Counted from the stretch's first letter, positions 14,916 to 23,304 are shown. The stretch: 42,821 nucleotides of DNA from an uncultured Faecalibacterium sp. (GCA_934539245.1 CAKTCK010000016.1:1-42821), one strand, 5' to 3'. A program made the numbers and translations. Notes: generated by a model from the letters alone, not told the origin.

Positions 14916-16742
14916 TTAGACTTCCTTGAAGTCGGCATCCACAACGCCGTCATCGTTGGGCTTTTCGTTGGCTGCGCCTGCGTCAGCACCGGGCTGTGCA
15001 CCGGCGGCCTGCTGTGCGGCAGCGGCTGCCTGATACATCTTCTCGAACACCTGGCTCAGGGCTTCCTGCTTTGCCTTGATGTCGTCCACGTTGCCGGACT
15101 GGACAGCGGTCCGCAGGTCGGCCAGCTTTGCCTCGGCATCGCTCTTCACGTCTGCGGGCAGCTTGTCGCCGTTCTCCTTCAGCATCTTCTCGGTCTGGAA
15201 CACCATCTGGTCGGCACCGTTGCGGATATCGACCTCTTCACGCTTCTTCTTATCGTCGGCAGCAAACTGCTCAGCTTCCTTCACAGCCTTGTCGATGTCC
15301 TCCTTGGACATATTGGTGGAAGCGGTGATGGTGATGTTCTGCTCCTTGCCGGTGCCCAGATCCTTAGCGCTGACCTTCACGATGCCGTTGGCATCGATAT
15401 CGAAGGTGACTTCGATCTGAGGCACGCCACGGGGAGCCGGAGCAATGCCATCCAGATGGAACACACCCAGACTCTTGTTGTCGCGGGCAAACTCACGCTC
15501 GCCCTGCAGCACGTTGACCTCAACAGAGGGCTGGTTGTCGGCTGCGGTGGAGAACACCTGGCTCTTGTGGGTGGGGATGGTGGTGTTGCGGTCGATGATC
15601 TTGGTGCACACGCCGCCCAAGGTCTCAATGCCGAGGCTCAGCGGGGTGACATCCAGCAGCAGCAGACCCTTCTTCTCGCCGTTCAGAACGCCGCCCTGAA
15701 TAGCAGCACCGACAGCCACGCACTCATCGGGGTTGATGCCCTTGAAGGGCTCGCAGTTCAGTTCCTTCTTCACTGCATCGTAGACAGCGGGGATACGGGT
15801 GGAGCCACCGACCATCAGGACCTTCTTCAGGTCGGAAGCGCGCAGACCTGCATCCTGCAGAGCCTTGCGCACGGGGGTCATGGTGCGGTCAACCAGATCA
15901 GCGGTCAGCTCGTTGAACTTTGCGCGGGTCAGGGTCATATCCAAGTGCTTGGGGCCGGTAGCATCGGCGGTGATGAAGGGCAGGTTGATCTGGCTGCTCA
16001 TTGCGCTGGACAGCTCGATCTTAGCCTTCTCGGCAGCTTCCTTCAAACGCTGTGCAGCCATCTTGTCCTTGCGCAGGTCGATGCCGTTCTCGGTCTGGAA
16101 GGCGTCTGCCATCCAGTCGATGATGCGCTGGTCGAAGTCATCGCCGCCCAGATGGGTATCGCCGTTGGTGGCCAGAACCTCGGTAACGCCGTCGCCCATC
16201 TCGATGATGGACACATCGAAGGTGCCGCCGCCCAGATCGTAGACCATGATCTTCTGGTCGTCCTCTTTATCCACACCGTAAGCCAGAGCAGCTGCGGTGG
16301 GCTCGTTGATGATACGGCGGACGTTCAGGCCGGCAATGGTGCCTGCGTCCTTGGTGGCCTGACGCTGGCTGTCGTTGAAGTAGGCAGGCACAGTGATGAC
16401 AGCCTCGGTGACGGTCTCGCCCAGATAAGCCTCGGCGTCAGCCTTCAGCTTCTGCAGGATCATAGCGCTGACCTGCTGGGGAGTGTACTCCTTGCCGTTC
16501 AGGGTCACCTTATGGTCGGTGCCCATCTGACGCTTGATGGAAGAAACGGTGTTGTCGGGGTTGGTGATAGCCTGACGCTTTGCAACCTGACCTACCAGAC
16601 GGTCGCCGGTCTTGGTGAAGCCGACAACGGACGGGGTGGTGCGGGCGCCCTCAGAGTTGGCGATAACAACGGGCTCGCCGCCCTCCATAACAGCCACGCA
16701 GCTGTTGGTAGTACCAAGGTCGATACCAATAATCTTACTCAT
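14916..16742 (-). CDS. dnaK: Chaperone protein DnaK (Hsp70)
   Basis: 608-residue ATP-driven cytoplasmic chaperone. ATPase domain (1-about 360) opens [18 protein letters not shown] and holds [34 protein letters not shown] and [13 protein letters not shown]. The linker and substrate domain follow ([18 protein letters not shown]), then a lid ending in an Ala/Gln/Gly-rich segment and [12 protein letters not shown]. The gap typical of Gram-positive DnaK in the ATPase domain fits the 608 length. GAGGAGAC precedes the ATG. It lies 101 nt after grpE. Confidence 0.98.
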   Translation of the reverse strand: MSKIIGIDLGTTNSCVAVMEGGEPVVIANSEGARTTPSVVGFTKTGDRLVGQVAKRQAITNPDNTVSSIKRQMGTDHKVTLNGKEYTPQQVSAMILQKLKADAEAYLGETVTEAVITVPAYFNDSQRQATKDAGTIAGLNVRRIINEPTAAALAYGVDKEDDQKIMVYDLGGGTFDVSIIEMGDGVTEVLATNGDTHLGGDDFDQRIIDWMADAFQTENGIDLRKDKMAAQRLKEAAEKAKIELSSAMSSQINLPFITADATGPKHLDMTLTRAKFNELTADLVDRTMTPVRKALQDAGLRASDLKKVLMVGGSTRIPAVYDAVKKELNCEPFKGINPDECVAVGAAIQGGVLNGEKKGLLLLDVTPLSLGIETLGGVCTKIIDRNTTIPTHKSQVFSTAADNQPSVEVNVLQGEREFARDNKSLGVFHLDGIAPAPRGVPQIEVTFDIDANGIVKVSAKDLGTGKEQNITITASTNMSKEDIDKAVKEAEQFAADDKKKREEVDIRNGADQMVFQTEKMLKENGDKLPADVKSDAEAKLADLRTAVQSGNVDDIKAKQEALSQVFEKMYQAAAAAQQAAGAQPGADAGAANEKPNDDGVVDADFKEV

Positions 16743-16774
16743 AATGAAGTCTCCTCTCGAAAGAACAAATCTTG

Positions 16775-16801
16775 TTTATATGATGCTTATGATGATGTCA
16801 A
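16775..16801 (-). promoter_or_regulatory. Possible internal promoter in front of dnaK
   Basis: Minus-strand TTGACA (16796-16801), 15-nt spacer, TATAAA (16775-16780) within the grpE-dnaK gap. The spacer is short, so strength is doubtful. No CIRCE element is seen here. Confidence 0.35.
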
Positions 16802-16843
16802 GCGGATGTTATTGCAAACTCCCTTGCGGGAGGTTCGGCTTAT

Positions 16844-17461
16844 TTATTCGGCCACCACAACGGTTGCATGGCGGATGATCTTGTCGCCCAGCTTGTAACC
16901 CTTCTGGAAAACGGTGATCACCGTGCCGCTCTCCTGCCCGTCCGGGGCGGGGATCTGCTGCACAGCATTCATAAAGTTGGGGTCAAAGGGCTTGCCCAGA
17001 ACCTCGATCTCCTCCACATGGAGGGCTTTCAGTGCCTTTGCGGCCTTATCCAGCGTCATGACCACGCCCTTTTTGTAGTTCTCGTCAGTGGTGGGGGCGT
17101 TGGCTGCCATATCCAGCGTATCCAGAATGGGGATGATCTTTTCCACTGCATGGGAAACACCGTCGCCAAACTTCTGGTCGGCCTCGCGGGTGGAGCGCTT
17201 GCGGTAGTTGTCGTACTCGGCAGCCATGCGCAGCAGCTGATCCTTGGCCTGTGCGGCGTTCTTTTCCGCTGCATCCAGCTTAGCCTTAACGGCTTCCATC
17301 TCCCGGGCCTTCTTGTTGAACCAGCCGCCGTCCTTCTTCTTGTCCTCTTCGGCAGCTGCTTCGGCGGCAGCCTGTTCGGGCGCTGCGGCAGCGGTCTTTT
17401 CCTCGGGGGCAGTTTCCGGCTGCTCGGTCTCGGGCACCGTGTTCTTTGCTTCTTCGCTCAT
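16844..17461 (-). CDS. grpE: Nucleotide exchange factor GrpE
   Basis: 205-residue DnaK nucleotide exchange factor. Acidic Ala/Glu-rich N-terminal tail (1-45), long coiled coil (about 50-105: KAKLDAAEKNAAQAKDQLLR), then the family signature AAEYDNYRKRSTREAD and a beta-domain ending GDKIIRHATVVVAE. The ATG overlaps the hrcA stop (ATGA), giving translational coupling. Second gene of the operon. Confidence 0.96.
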   Translation of the reverse strand: MSEEAKNTVPETEQPETAPEEKTAAAAPEQAAAEAAAEEDKKKDGGWFNKKAREMEAVKAKLDAAEKNAAQAKDQLLRMAAEYDNYRKRSTREADQKFGDGVSHAVEKIIPILDTLDMAANAPTTDENYKKGVVMTLDKAAKALKALHVEEIEVLGKPFDPNFMNAVQQIPAPDGQESGTVITVFQKGYKLGDKIIRHATVVVAE

Positions 17462-18531
17462 TCCAGATCCTCCTTATAGATCACAGTCCGCCGCGGTACG
17501 GTAGCCTGCGGGGTGTCTTTTCGTTTACCGCTCATGCCCTCGCCCAGCTGGTCTGCAAACTCATGCAGCAGGGGCATCAGCTTCTGGAAGGGCATCCGGG
17601 TGGGGCCGATCAGGGCAATGGAGCCCCACAGCCCGCCGCCTACCAGATACCGGTCGCTCACGATGCACAGCCCGGGGATCTGCGGTTCCAGATCCTCGCC
17701 CAGCAGCACGCTTTCGCTGCGGTTTTCCGGGGGTGCGATCAGGCTTGCGGCCTGTTCCTCGTCGTTCAGCAGGGTAAGGATATCACCCACCCGACCGTCC
17801 AGCTGCGGCCAGTCCAGCAGGTACTGCTCGCCGCCCAGAAATACATGGGGCTTTACGCTGTCCTGCAAAATTGCGGCTGCGGCGCTGACCACCGGCACAA
17901 GCTCCGGTGCGATCTGGCTGCACAGCTCGCTGAGCATCCGGGTGGAAAGATCCACCGGTGCCACAAAGGTAAGGTTGCGGTTGAGCAGCGCCGCAAGGGC
18001 GGCTGCATTTTCCCGGGAAAGCCCGGTGCGTACCCGCGCCACCCGGGTGCGGACGTAACCGGCGGTGGTCACAGCCAGCACGGCGGCTGCGCTGCGGCCC
18101 ACCTGCACCACCTCGTAATGGGCGATGCACAGATCCTCGGCGCAGGGGGTGCTGACGGCGGCGGTGCAGCCGCTGATGGCGGCCAGCGCCTTGGCAGCGC
18201 CCTGTGCCAGCTTTTCCGGCTCATGGTCAAGGCTGGCGAACACCGCATCCACCCGGGCGCGGGTAACGCGGTCCAGCGGCTGATCGTCGGTAAGCAGATT
18301 GTCCAGATAATACCGGTAGCCCTTGGCGCTGGGCACACGCCCCGCGCTGGTGTGGGGCTGCTCCAGCAAGCCCAGCTTTGTCAGCGCCGCCATCTCGTTG
18401 CGCAGCGTTGCGCTGGACACTGCCATGTCAAAGTAGTTTGCCAGCACGCTGCTGCCCACCGGCTCGCCCTCAAGGCCATACAGCGCCACGATCGCCTGCA
18501 AGACCCGTTGCTTGCGTGCATCCATCGTCAT
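17458..18531 (-). CDS. hrcA: Heat-inducible transcription repressor HrcA
   Basis: Repressor of class I heat-shock genes; binds CIRCE and needs GroEL to stay active. 357 residues from the ATG at 18531 (AAGGAGG upstream; another ATG two codons later at 18525). N-terminal winged helix (about 1-85) with VSSATLRNEMAALTKLGLL and QPHTSAGRVPSAKGYR; a GAF-like central domain; C-terminal ALIGPTRMPFQKLMPLL. First gene of hrcA-grpE-dnaK-dnaJ, preceded by a perfect CIRCE, so it is autoregulated. Confidence 0.97.
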   Translation of the reverse strand: MTMDARKQRVLQAIVALYGLEGEPVGSSVLANYFDMAVSSATLRNEMAALTKLGLLEQPHTSAGRVPSAKGYRYYLDNLLTDDQPLDRVTRARVDAVFASLDHEPEKLAQGAAKALAAISGCTAAVSTPCAEDLCIAHYEVVQVGRSAAAVLAVTTAGYVRTRVARVRTGLSRENAAALAALLNRNLTFVAPVDLSTRMLSELCSQIAPELVPVVSAAAAILQDSVKPHVFLGGEQYLLDWPQLDGRVGDILTLLNDEEQAASLIAPPENRSESVLLGEDLEPQIPGLCIVSDRYLVGGGLWGSIALIGPTRMPFQKLMPLLHEFADQLGEGMSGKRKDTPQATVPRRTVIYKEDLE

Positions 18532-18566
18532 AGCGCCTGCCTCCTTTTTGTATCGCTTTTGTTTGT

Positions 18567-18593
18567 TTAGCACTCCTTGTTCCTGAGTGCTAA
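18567..18593. promoter_or_regulatory. CIRCE operator of the heat-shock operon
   Basis: TTAGCACTC (18567-18575), 9-nt spacer, GAGTGCTAA (18585-18593): a perfect match to the CIRCE inverted repeat bound by HrcA. It sits just downstream of the -10 box, across the expected start site. Confidence 0.98.
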
Positions 18594-18597
18594 GACC

Positions 18598-18625
18598 ATT
18601 ATAATCGTTTTTGCCCTGCTGTCAA
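18598..18625 (-). promoter_or_regulatory. SigA promoter of hrcA-grpE-dnaK-dnaJ
   Basis: Minus-strand TTGACA (18620-18625), 16-nt spacer, TATAAT (18598-18603), both boxes perfect, followed 4 nt later by CIRCE. Confidence 0.92.
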
Positions 18626-18668
18626 GCCCTTTGCAAAAATGTTTATAAAGATTCATAATTCTGTCATA

Positions 18669-18917
18669 AAGGAGGTTTCCCCCTCAGGTAAGCGGGCTCG
18701 CCCTCTCCGTCTGCTCCCGCTGGTCGCATCCACCTCTCCCAAAGGGAGAGGCAAGAGCACTGCCGGAAGCTTCCTCTTTGTACCTAATACTTTAGCATCG
18801 AGGTTGACGGCTTGGCTCTCCCTGAGAGGAAAGACTTCCCCCGCTCCGGGGGAAGATGTCGCGCAGCGACAAAAGGGGGAATCTGGCGCGGGAGCGCCTG
18901 AGAGGGTTCCCTCCCGT
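18669..18917. repeat. Dispersed extragenic repeat block L1
   Basis: Non-coding block between the hrcA promoter and spoVT. It contains GCCCTCTC..., the palindrome CTCTCCCAAAGGGAGAG, CAAGAGCACTGCCGGAAGC, CACTT-like TACCTAATACTTTAG, and a second module ACTTCCCCC-GCTCC-GGGGGAAGATGTCGCG followed by CAGCGACAAAAGGGGG and GGCGCGGGAGCGCCTGAGAGGG. All of these modules recur at 37238-37640 (block L2). Confidence 0.85.
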
Positions 18918-18959
18918 GAAAAAGTAGTTCCGAAACGCCCGCAGGCGTTTCGGAACTAC
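18918..18959 (-). terminator. Perfect 15-bp hairpin with CTGCGG loop, terminator of spoVT
   Basis: Read leftwards: GTAGTTCCGAAACGC, loop CTGCGG, GCGTTTCGGAACTAC, TTTTTC, then ACGGGAGGG. Follows repeat copy C downstream of spoVT. Confidence 0.85.
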
Positions 18960-18960
18960 C

Positions 18961-19020
18961 AATAAAAATATTCTTTCCGCTATTTATGCGCAAAGCAGCG
19001 CGGTACGCATTCCAAATCGT
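18961..19020 (-). repeat. Dispersed 60-bp structured repeat, copy C
   Basis: Minus-strand copy starting ACGATTT six nucleotides after the spoVT stop. Read leftwards: a = ATGCGT (19010-19005), a' = GCGCAT (18991-18986, one G-T wobble), b region ACCGCG, b' = AGCGGA (18981-18976), then AATATTTTTATT. Confidence 0.8.
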
Positions 19021-19026
19021 CCCGCC

Positions 19027-19569
19027 TTACTCCTCCATCTGCTTTGCCAGAAAGGCCGCTGCCACCGCCACCGCCTTGCACTGGGCGTCCTCCGGGCAGG
19101 CGGTGCGGTCCTCGGTCAGTAAGCCCACCGCGCCGGTCACATCCCCGCCCGCCAGCACCGGTGCGGCGCACAGCAGCACCCGGGGTGCGCCCTCACAAGG
19201 CAGCAGGGTTCTTTCCGGGTTGCCGGGGCTTTGGTAGGGCTTGCGGGCTTCCATCAGCTTTTCCAGCGGCTGGCTGATGCTGCGGTCGGTCAGCTCCCGC
19301 CGCCCGCTGCCGCTGACTGCTAGAATGCGGTCCCTGTCGCACACAAAGGCGGTCAGCGCAAACTGGCGGCTGAGCACCTCTGCCAGCTGAGCGGCAAGGG
19401 TGTTCACCTCGCCCATGGGCGAGTACTTTTTAAAGATCACTTCCCCGTCGCCGGTGGTAAAGATCTCCAGCGGGTCGCCCCGCCGGATGCGCTGGGTGCG
19501 GCGGATCTCCTTGGGGATCACCACCCTGCCAAGTTCGTCGATGCGGCGCACGATACCGGTTGCTTTCAT
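19027..19569 (-). CDS. spoVT: Stage V sporulation protein T (SpoVT), AbrB-family regulator
   Basis: Transcription factor that tunes SigG-dependent forespore genes in spore formers. 180 residues: swapped-hairpin AbrB domain (1-51) opening MKATGIVRRIDELGRVVIPK, then a GAF-like domain (about 55-178). Length and two-domain layout separate it from plain AbrB (about 90 residues). AAAAGGAGG lies 8 nt before the ATG. Followed by repeat copy C and a terminator, so probably a single-gene unit. Confidence 0.93.
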   Translation of the reverse strand: MKATGIVRRIDELGRVVIPKEIRRTQRIRRGDPLEIFTTGDGEVIFKKYSPMGEVNTLAAQLAEVLSRQFALTAFVCDRDRILAVSGSGRRELTDRSISQPLEKLMEARKPYQSPGNPERTLLPCEGAPRVLLCAAPVLAGGDVTGAVGLLTEDRTACPEDAQCKAVAVAAAFLAKQMEE

Positions 19570-19663
19570 TTATAGTGTCCTCCTTTTGGTTTCCTTTGTA
19601 TGTAGTATCTGTCAGCGGCGGCAAATTATACCGGCTGCGGATTTTTTTGCTTTGCCCGCTGCA

Positions 19664-19692
19664 TTGCGTTCCGGGCGGGGTTCTGCTACAAT
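19664..19692 (+). promoter_or_regulatory. Promoter for the flavoprotein gene
   Basis: TTGCGT (19664-19669), 17-nt spacer containing GGGCGGGGTT, TACAAT (19687-19692), 35 nt before the ATG. Confidence 0.6.
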
Positions 19693-19727
19693 AAATAGGA
19701 ATAAACCCAAAGAAAGCAGGTGTCCGC

Positions 19728-20975
19728 ATGGCACACATCCTTATTCTGGGCGGCGGTGCCGCCGGACTGGCCGCTGCGCTGGCGGCTGCACAGGCCGCGC
19801 CCGCTGTCCGCGTCACGGTGCTGGAGCGCAACCCCAAGGTGGGCAAAAAGCTGCTGGCTACCGGCAACGGCCGCTGCAATCTGGACAACACCGCCATCGC
19901 GCCGGAAAAATACTTCACCGCCGACCCCGCCGCGCTGCGGCCTTTGCTGGCGGCGGTGGATGCCGCCGCGCCGCTGGCGTGGTTTGAGCAGCTGGGGCTG
20001 TACACCCGCACCGATGAGGCCGGGCGGGTGTACCCCTATTCCAATCAGGCGGCAGACGTGCTGGCGCTGCTGGAGCTGCATTTGCAGCGGCACACCGTAC
20101 AGCTGCGCCCCGGCTGCACGGTAAGCACCCTGCGCCAGAGCAAGGGCGGCTACGCCGTGCAGTTTACGAACGCCGAGGGCGGCACCGAAAACCTGCGGGC
20201 GGATGCCGTCATCTGCGCCATGGGCGGTGCTGCCGGGCCGCAGTTCGGCACGGACGGCTTCGGCACCCGCTTTGCCGCCGACTGCGGCGGGCAGATGCGC
20301 CCGCTCTACCCCTGCCTGACCGCCCTGCAATGCGCAAGGCCGAACAAGAGCCTTGCGGGCATCCGCGCCAAAGCCGCCGCCCGTCTGCTGGACGGCGACC
20401 GGGTGCTGGCAGAAGAGATGGGCGAGGTGCAGTTTACCGACTACGGGCTTTCCGGCATCTGCATCATGCAGCTGTCCGGTCTGCTTGCGCCTGGGCGCAG
20501 ACCGAGAGACCCTGTCGTGGAACTCGACCTCTTCCCCGCCCTGCCGGAGGCAGAACTTGCAGCCCTGTTTGCGGCGCGGGTACCGCTGCTTGCCGAGGAC
20601 ACGGCGGCAGCGTTCTGGCTGGGGCTTTTGCACGGCAAGCTTGGCAGGGCGGTCTGGGCTGCCGCTGCCCTGCAGGACGCCGCACCCCGCGCCCTGCCCG
20701 CAGACAGCTGGCAGAAGCTTGCCCACGCCGCCAAGCACTGGCGGTTCGAGGGGCTTACCCCCTGCGGCTGGCGGCAGGCGCAGACCACCGGCGGCGGCCT
20801 TGCCCTGACCGAGGTGGAGCCCACCTTCCAGTTTAAGGGCTGTCCGGGGCTGTACTTCGTGGGTGAAACGCTGGACTGTGCCGGCAGCTGCGGCGGCTTC
20901 AACCTGCACTGGGCGTTCGGCAGCGGCCTTGCCGCCGGGCGGGACGCCGCAAAGCACCTCCGCAGCGGCCGGTAA
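19728..20975 (+). CDS. BaiN/HI0933-family FAD-dependent oxidoreductase
   Basis: 415-residue flavoprotein. The N-terminal dinucleotide-binding motif ILILGGGAAGLAAALAA (4-20) is followed by GKKLLATGNGRCNLDN, a hallmark of the HI0933/BaiN group, and the C-terminal FAD contact CPGLYFVGETLDCAGSCGG with FNLHWAFGSGLAAGR. Homologues are annotated as aminoacetone oxidase or as a bile-acid-dehydroxylation reductase (BaiN), but most members have no proven substrate, so a specific reaction cannot be assigned. Flanked by spoVT (divergent) and a terminator; no partner gene. Confidence 0.88.
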   Translation: MAHILILGGGAAGLAAALAAAQAAPAVRVTVLERNPKVGKKLLATGNGRCNLDNTAIAPEKYFTADPAALRPLLAAVDAAAPLAWFEQLGLYTRTDEAGRVYPYSNQAADVLALLELHLQRHTVQLRPGCTVSTLRQSKGGYAVQFTNAEGGTENLRADAVICAMGGAAGPQFGTDGFGTRFAADCGGQMRPLYPCLTALQCARPNKSLAGIRAKAAARLLDGDRVLAEEMGEVQFTDYGLSGICIMQLSGLLAPGRRPRDPVVELDLFPALPEAELAALFAARVPLLAEDTAAAFWLGLLHGKLGRAVWAAAALQDAAPRALPADSWQKLAHAAKHWRFEGLTPCGWRQAQTTGGGLALTEVEPTFQFKGCPGLYFVGETLDCAGSCGGFNLHWAFGSGLAAGRDAAKHLRSGR

Positions 20976-20980
20976 TAAAG

Positions 20981-21026
20981 AAAAAGGGACTCTGAAATGC
21001 CCGCAAGCGTTTCAGAGTCCCTTTTA
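20981..21026. terminator. Bidirectional terminator
   Basis: AAAAAGGGACTCTGAAATGC, loop CCGCAA, GCGTTTCAGAGTCCCTTTT. Lies between two convergent genes and ends in runs of T on both strands. Confidence 0.9.
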
Positions 21027-21035
21027 TAATGTTAT

Positions 21036-21695
21036 TCAGGCAGCTTTGTTCTCGCCCTTGGAAAGCAGCTTTGCACGCTCCAGTGCGGGGCGCAGTGCCA
21101 GATACAGCACCACGGCGCAGGCGGTGGAAGCCACACTGTTCACAAAGGTGACACCGCCAGCGATCTTGGTCAGTGCCTGTGCCACGGTGTAGTCCTGACC
21201 AAAGATGTACACGTTGCGGAAGTAGCCAAGGAAGGGGTCGGTGAACACGTTCAGCAACAGGCCGGAACCCGCAGAGACGATCACCTTGACCAGATACCCG
21301 GCACTGTGACGATCCTGATCCCGCAGCTTGAACACCTTATGTGCCACGGCACCGCAGGTGATGCCAATGATGAACTTGAGCACAAAGGTGGTAATGGCGT
21401 AGCCCGGGTCACCGGCAAGGATATCTGCCAGCGCCAGACCGATGGCGCCCGCCAGACCGCCGGACACGCCGTCCAGCAGCAGCGCCGTCAGGGCGGTAAA
21501 GGTGTTGCCCAGATGGAACGAGGAGCCGCCGTAGAACGGGATACGGAAGAACAGGTAAGCCACAAGGCTCAGCGCAGCCATCACGCCGGTAAGCGCCAGC
21601 TCGTGCACCGTAAAGCGGCGCTTGTACAGCACACTGAAAAACAGGATCAGGATAACGACGACTGCCAGCAGCAGCCACATTGCAGTAGTAGACAT
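21036..21695 (-). CDS. ECF transporter S component, possibly for vitamin B6
   Basis: 219-residue membrane protein with about six hydrophobic segments, the size and pattern of an ECF substrate-binding S component (IPFYGGSSFHLGNTFTALTALLLDGVSGGLAGAIG is the conserved core, spanning about 58-92). S components bind a vitamin and are energised by the shared EcfA-A'-T module, which is not in the window. ATG at 21695 has GGAGGG 8 nt upstream. Divergently paired with a MocR/PdxR-type regulator, a context known for pyridoxine S components (PdxU type), so vitamin B6 is the best guess. Other vitamins remain possible. Confidence 0.78.
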   Translation of the reverse strand: MSTTAMWLLLAVVVILILFFSVLYKRRFTVHELALTGVMAALSLVAYLFFRIPFYGGSSFHLGNTFTALTALLLDGVSGGLAGAIGLALADILAGDPGYAITTFVLKFIIGITCGAVAHKVFKLRDQDRHSAGYLVKVIVSAGSGLLLNVFTDPFLGYFRNVYIFGQDYTVAQALTKIAGGVTFVNSVASTACAVVLYLALRPALERAKLLSKGENKAA

Positions 21696-21737
21696 GATAC
21701 TTTCCCTCCAATCACGCCGATAACCCCACAAAACTAC

Positions 21738-21766
21738 TTGACATTTGGGTGTTCGGCGGGTATGCT
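21738..21766 (+). promoter_or_regulatory. Promoter for the MocR-type regulator gene
   Basis: TTGACA (21738-21743), 17-nt spacer, TATGCT (21761-21766). Overlaps the opposing ECF promoter. Confidence 0.65.
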
Positions 21767-21769
21767 CCT

Positions 21770-21797
21770 ATTATACGCAGAACTGACCCTATGAAAA
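21770..21797 (-). promoter_or_regulatory. Promoter for the ECF S-component gene
   Basis: Minus-strand TTTTCA (21792-21797), 16-nt spacer, TATAAT (21770-21775). The left arm of the inverted repeat (21781-21789) lies in its spacer. Confidence 0.6.
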
Positions 21798-21830
21798 TAC
21801 CCAGAACAAAGTTTTTTTATGGGGTCAGTT
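21781..21830. promoter_or_regulatory. Inverted repeat, candidate operator of the MocR-type regulator
   Basis: Perfect 9-bp arms AACTGACCC (21781-21789) and GGGTCAGTT (21822-21830) with a 32-nt centre. One arm sits between the ECF -35 and -10, the other just downstream of the regulator's start site, which suits simultaneous control of both genes. Confidence 0.55.
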
Positions 21831-21861
21831 TAACGAAATGCCTACACGGGAGGGACATTCT

Positions 21862-23304
21862 ATGGTACATCTGACCACGGCGCTGGACCCGGCCTCGGCG
21901 GTGCCGCTGTACGAACAGCTTTACCGCAGCCTTGCCGCCGAGATGCGGGCGGGCACCCTGACGGCGGGCACCCGGATGCCCGGCAAGCGGCGGCTGGCGG
22001 CGGAGCTGTCGGTGTCGGTGAACACGGTGGACACCGCCTACCAGATGCTGGCGGCAGAGGGCTACCTGACCGCCCGGGAGCGCAGCGGTTTTACGGTGCA
22101 GGAGTATCTTGCCCTGCCGCAGGGGACGCAGCCGCCCGCCGCGCCCTCTGCGCCGGTGGCAGCGCCCCCCGCCGATGCTGCCCCGCCGGTGCAGTTCGAC
22201 CTGTCCACCCGGGGCGTGGACCCGGGGCTGTTCCCCTTCCGCACATGGGCGCGGCTGCAAAAGGAGCTGCTCTACTCCGCGCCGGAACTGCTCACCCCCG
22301 GGGACGCCCGGGGAGATGCCGCCCTGCGGCAGGCGCTGGCAGGGTATCTGGCCGAGTACCGGGGCGTGCAGTGCGACCCGGAGCAGCTGGTGGTGGGCGC
22401 AGGGCTGGAATATCTGCTGGGGCTGCTGGCGCCGCTTCTGCCCGGCCCTGCCGCTGTGGAGACCCCCGGATACCCCCGCGCCCGACAGGTGCTGGAAAAC
22501 AACGGCGTGCCCTGCCGCTGCCTGCCGGTGGACGCGGACGGGCTGTCCCTTGCCGCCCTTTCCGCCAGCGATGCGGCGGTGTGCTACGTCACCCCCAGCC
22601 ACCAGTTCCCCACCGGGGTCACCATGCCCGCCGGACGCCGGGCAGAGCTGCTGCACTGGGCAGCCCGCGCCCCGGGGCGGCGGTACATCATAGAGGACGA
22701 CTACGACTCCGAGTTCCGTTTCGACACCCGCCCGCTGCCCAGTTTGCAGGGCATGGCGGGCGCAGACGGCCCGGTGGTGTACCTGTCCACCTGCTCCCGC
22801 AGCCTTGCCCCGGGCATCCGCATTGCCTACATGGTGCTGCCCCGGCAGCTGCTGGGCGCGTGGCAGGCTAAATACCGGCTCTACTCCGGCACGGTGGGAC
22901 GGTTTGAGCAGCAGACGCTGGCACGCTTTATCACCGAGGGCTATTTCACCCGGCATTTAGCGCGGGAGCGCACCGCCTACAAAGCCCGGCGGGATGCGCT
23001 GGCGGCGGCGCTGCGCACCTCCTTTGCGCCGGAGGAGCTGACCCTTGCGGGCTTGCACACCGGGCTGCACCTGCTGGCGCAGCTGAAAGACCCGCCGCCG
23101 GACGCCGCCCTGCGGGCTGCTGCCCGGCAGTACGGAGTGCGCTGTTCCCTGCTGAGCGACTACGACCTGACCGGCACGGCGCACTCTGCCGCCGGGACGC
23201 TGGTGCTGGGTTACGGCTCGCTGCCGGACGCAGACTGCGCCGCCGCCGGGGAGAGGTTGAAAAAACTCTGCACCGCCGCCCGGGAAGCATCGGACACCGT
23301 ATAG
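21862..23304 (+). CDS. MocR/PdxR-type regulator (GntR wHTH + aminotransferase-like domain)
   Basis: 480-residue transcription factor with an N-terminal GntR winged helix (about 10-75: PLYEQLYRSLAAEMRAGTL, RRLAAELSVSVNTVDTAYQML) and a C-terminal class I aminotransferase fold (about 120-475). The pyridoxal phosphate site is present: YVTPSHQFPTG, IIEDDYDSEFRF and the Schiff-base Lys region appears as TCSRSLAPGIR, where many members read SKTL-PGLR; the Lys position reads Arg here. Start at 21862 (GGGAGGG upstream) rather than 21838. Divergent from an ECF S component. The replacement of the PLP lysine needs alignment before PLP sensing is assumed. Confidence 0.88.
   Translation: MVHLTTALDPASAVPLYEQLYRSLAAEMRAGTLTAGTRMPGKRRLAAELSVSVNTVDTAYQMLAAEGYLTARERSGFTVQEYLALPQGTQPPAAPSAPVAAPPADAAPPVQFDLSTRGVDPGLFPFRTWARLQKELLYSAPELLTPGDARGDAALRQALAGYLAEYRGVQCDPEQLVVGAGLEYLLGLLAPLLPGPAAVETPGYPRARQVLENNGVPCRCLPVDADGLSLAALSASDAAVCYVTPSHQFPTGVTMPAGRRAELLHWAARAPGRRYIIEDDYDSEFRFDTRPLPSLQGMAGADGPVVYLSTCSRSLAPGIRIAYMVLPRQLLGAWQAKYRLYSGTVGRFEQQTLARFITEGYFTRHLARERTAYKARRDALAAALRTSFAPEELTLAGLHTGLHLLAQLKDPPPDAALRAAARQYGVRCSLLSDYDLTGTAHSAAGTLVLGYGSLPDADCAAAGERLKKLCTAAREASDTV

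Noticed and set aside
16775..16801. A second CIRCE element before dnaK
   Set aside because: Searched by eye for TTAGCACTC-N9-GAGTGCTAA in the grpE-dnaK gap; none found, only a weak promoter-like pair.
13437..16898. Very long plus-strand reading frame (about 1150 codons) opposite dnaJ and dnaK
   Set aside because: It is antisense to two unmistakable chaperone genes, has no ribosome site or domain, and arises from the G+C-rich third codon positions of the real genes.
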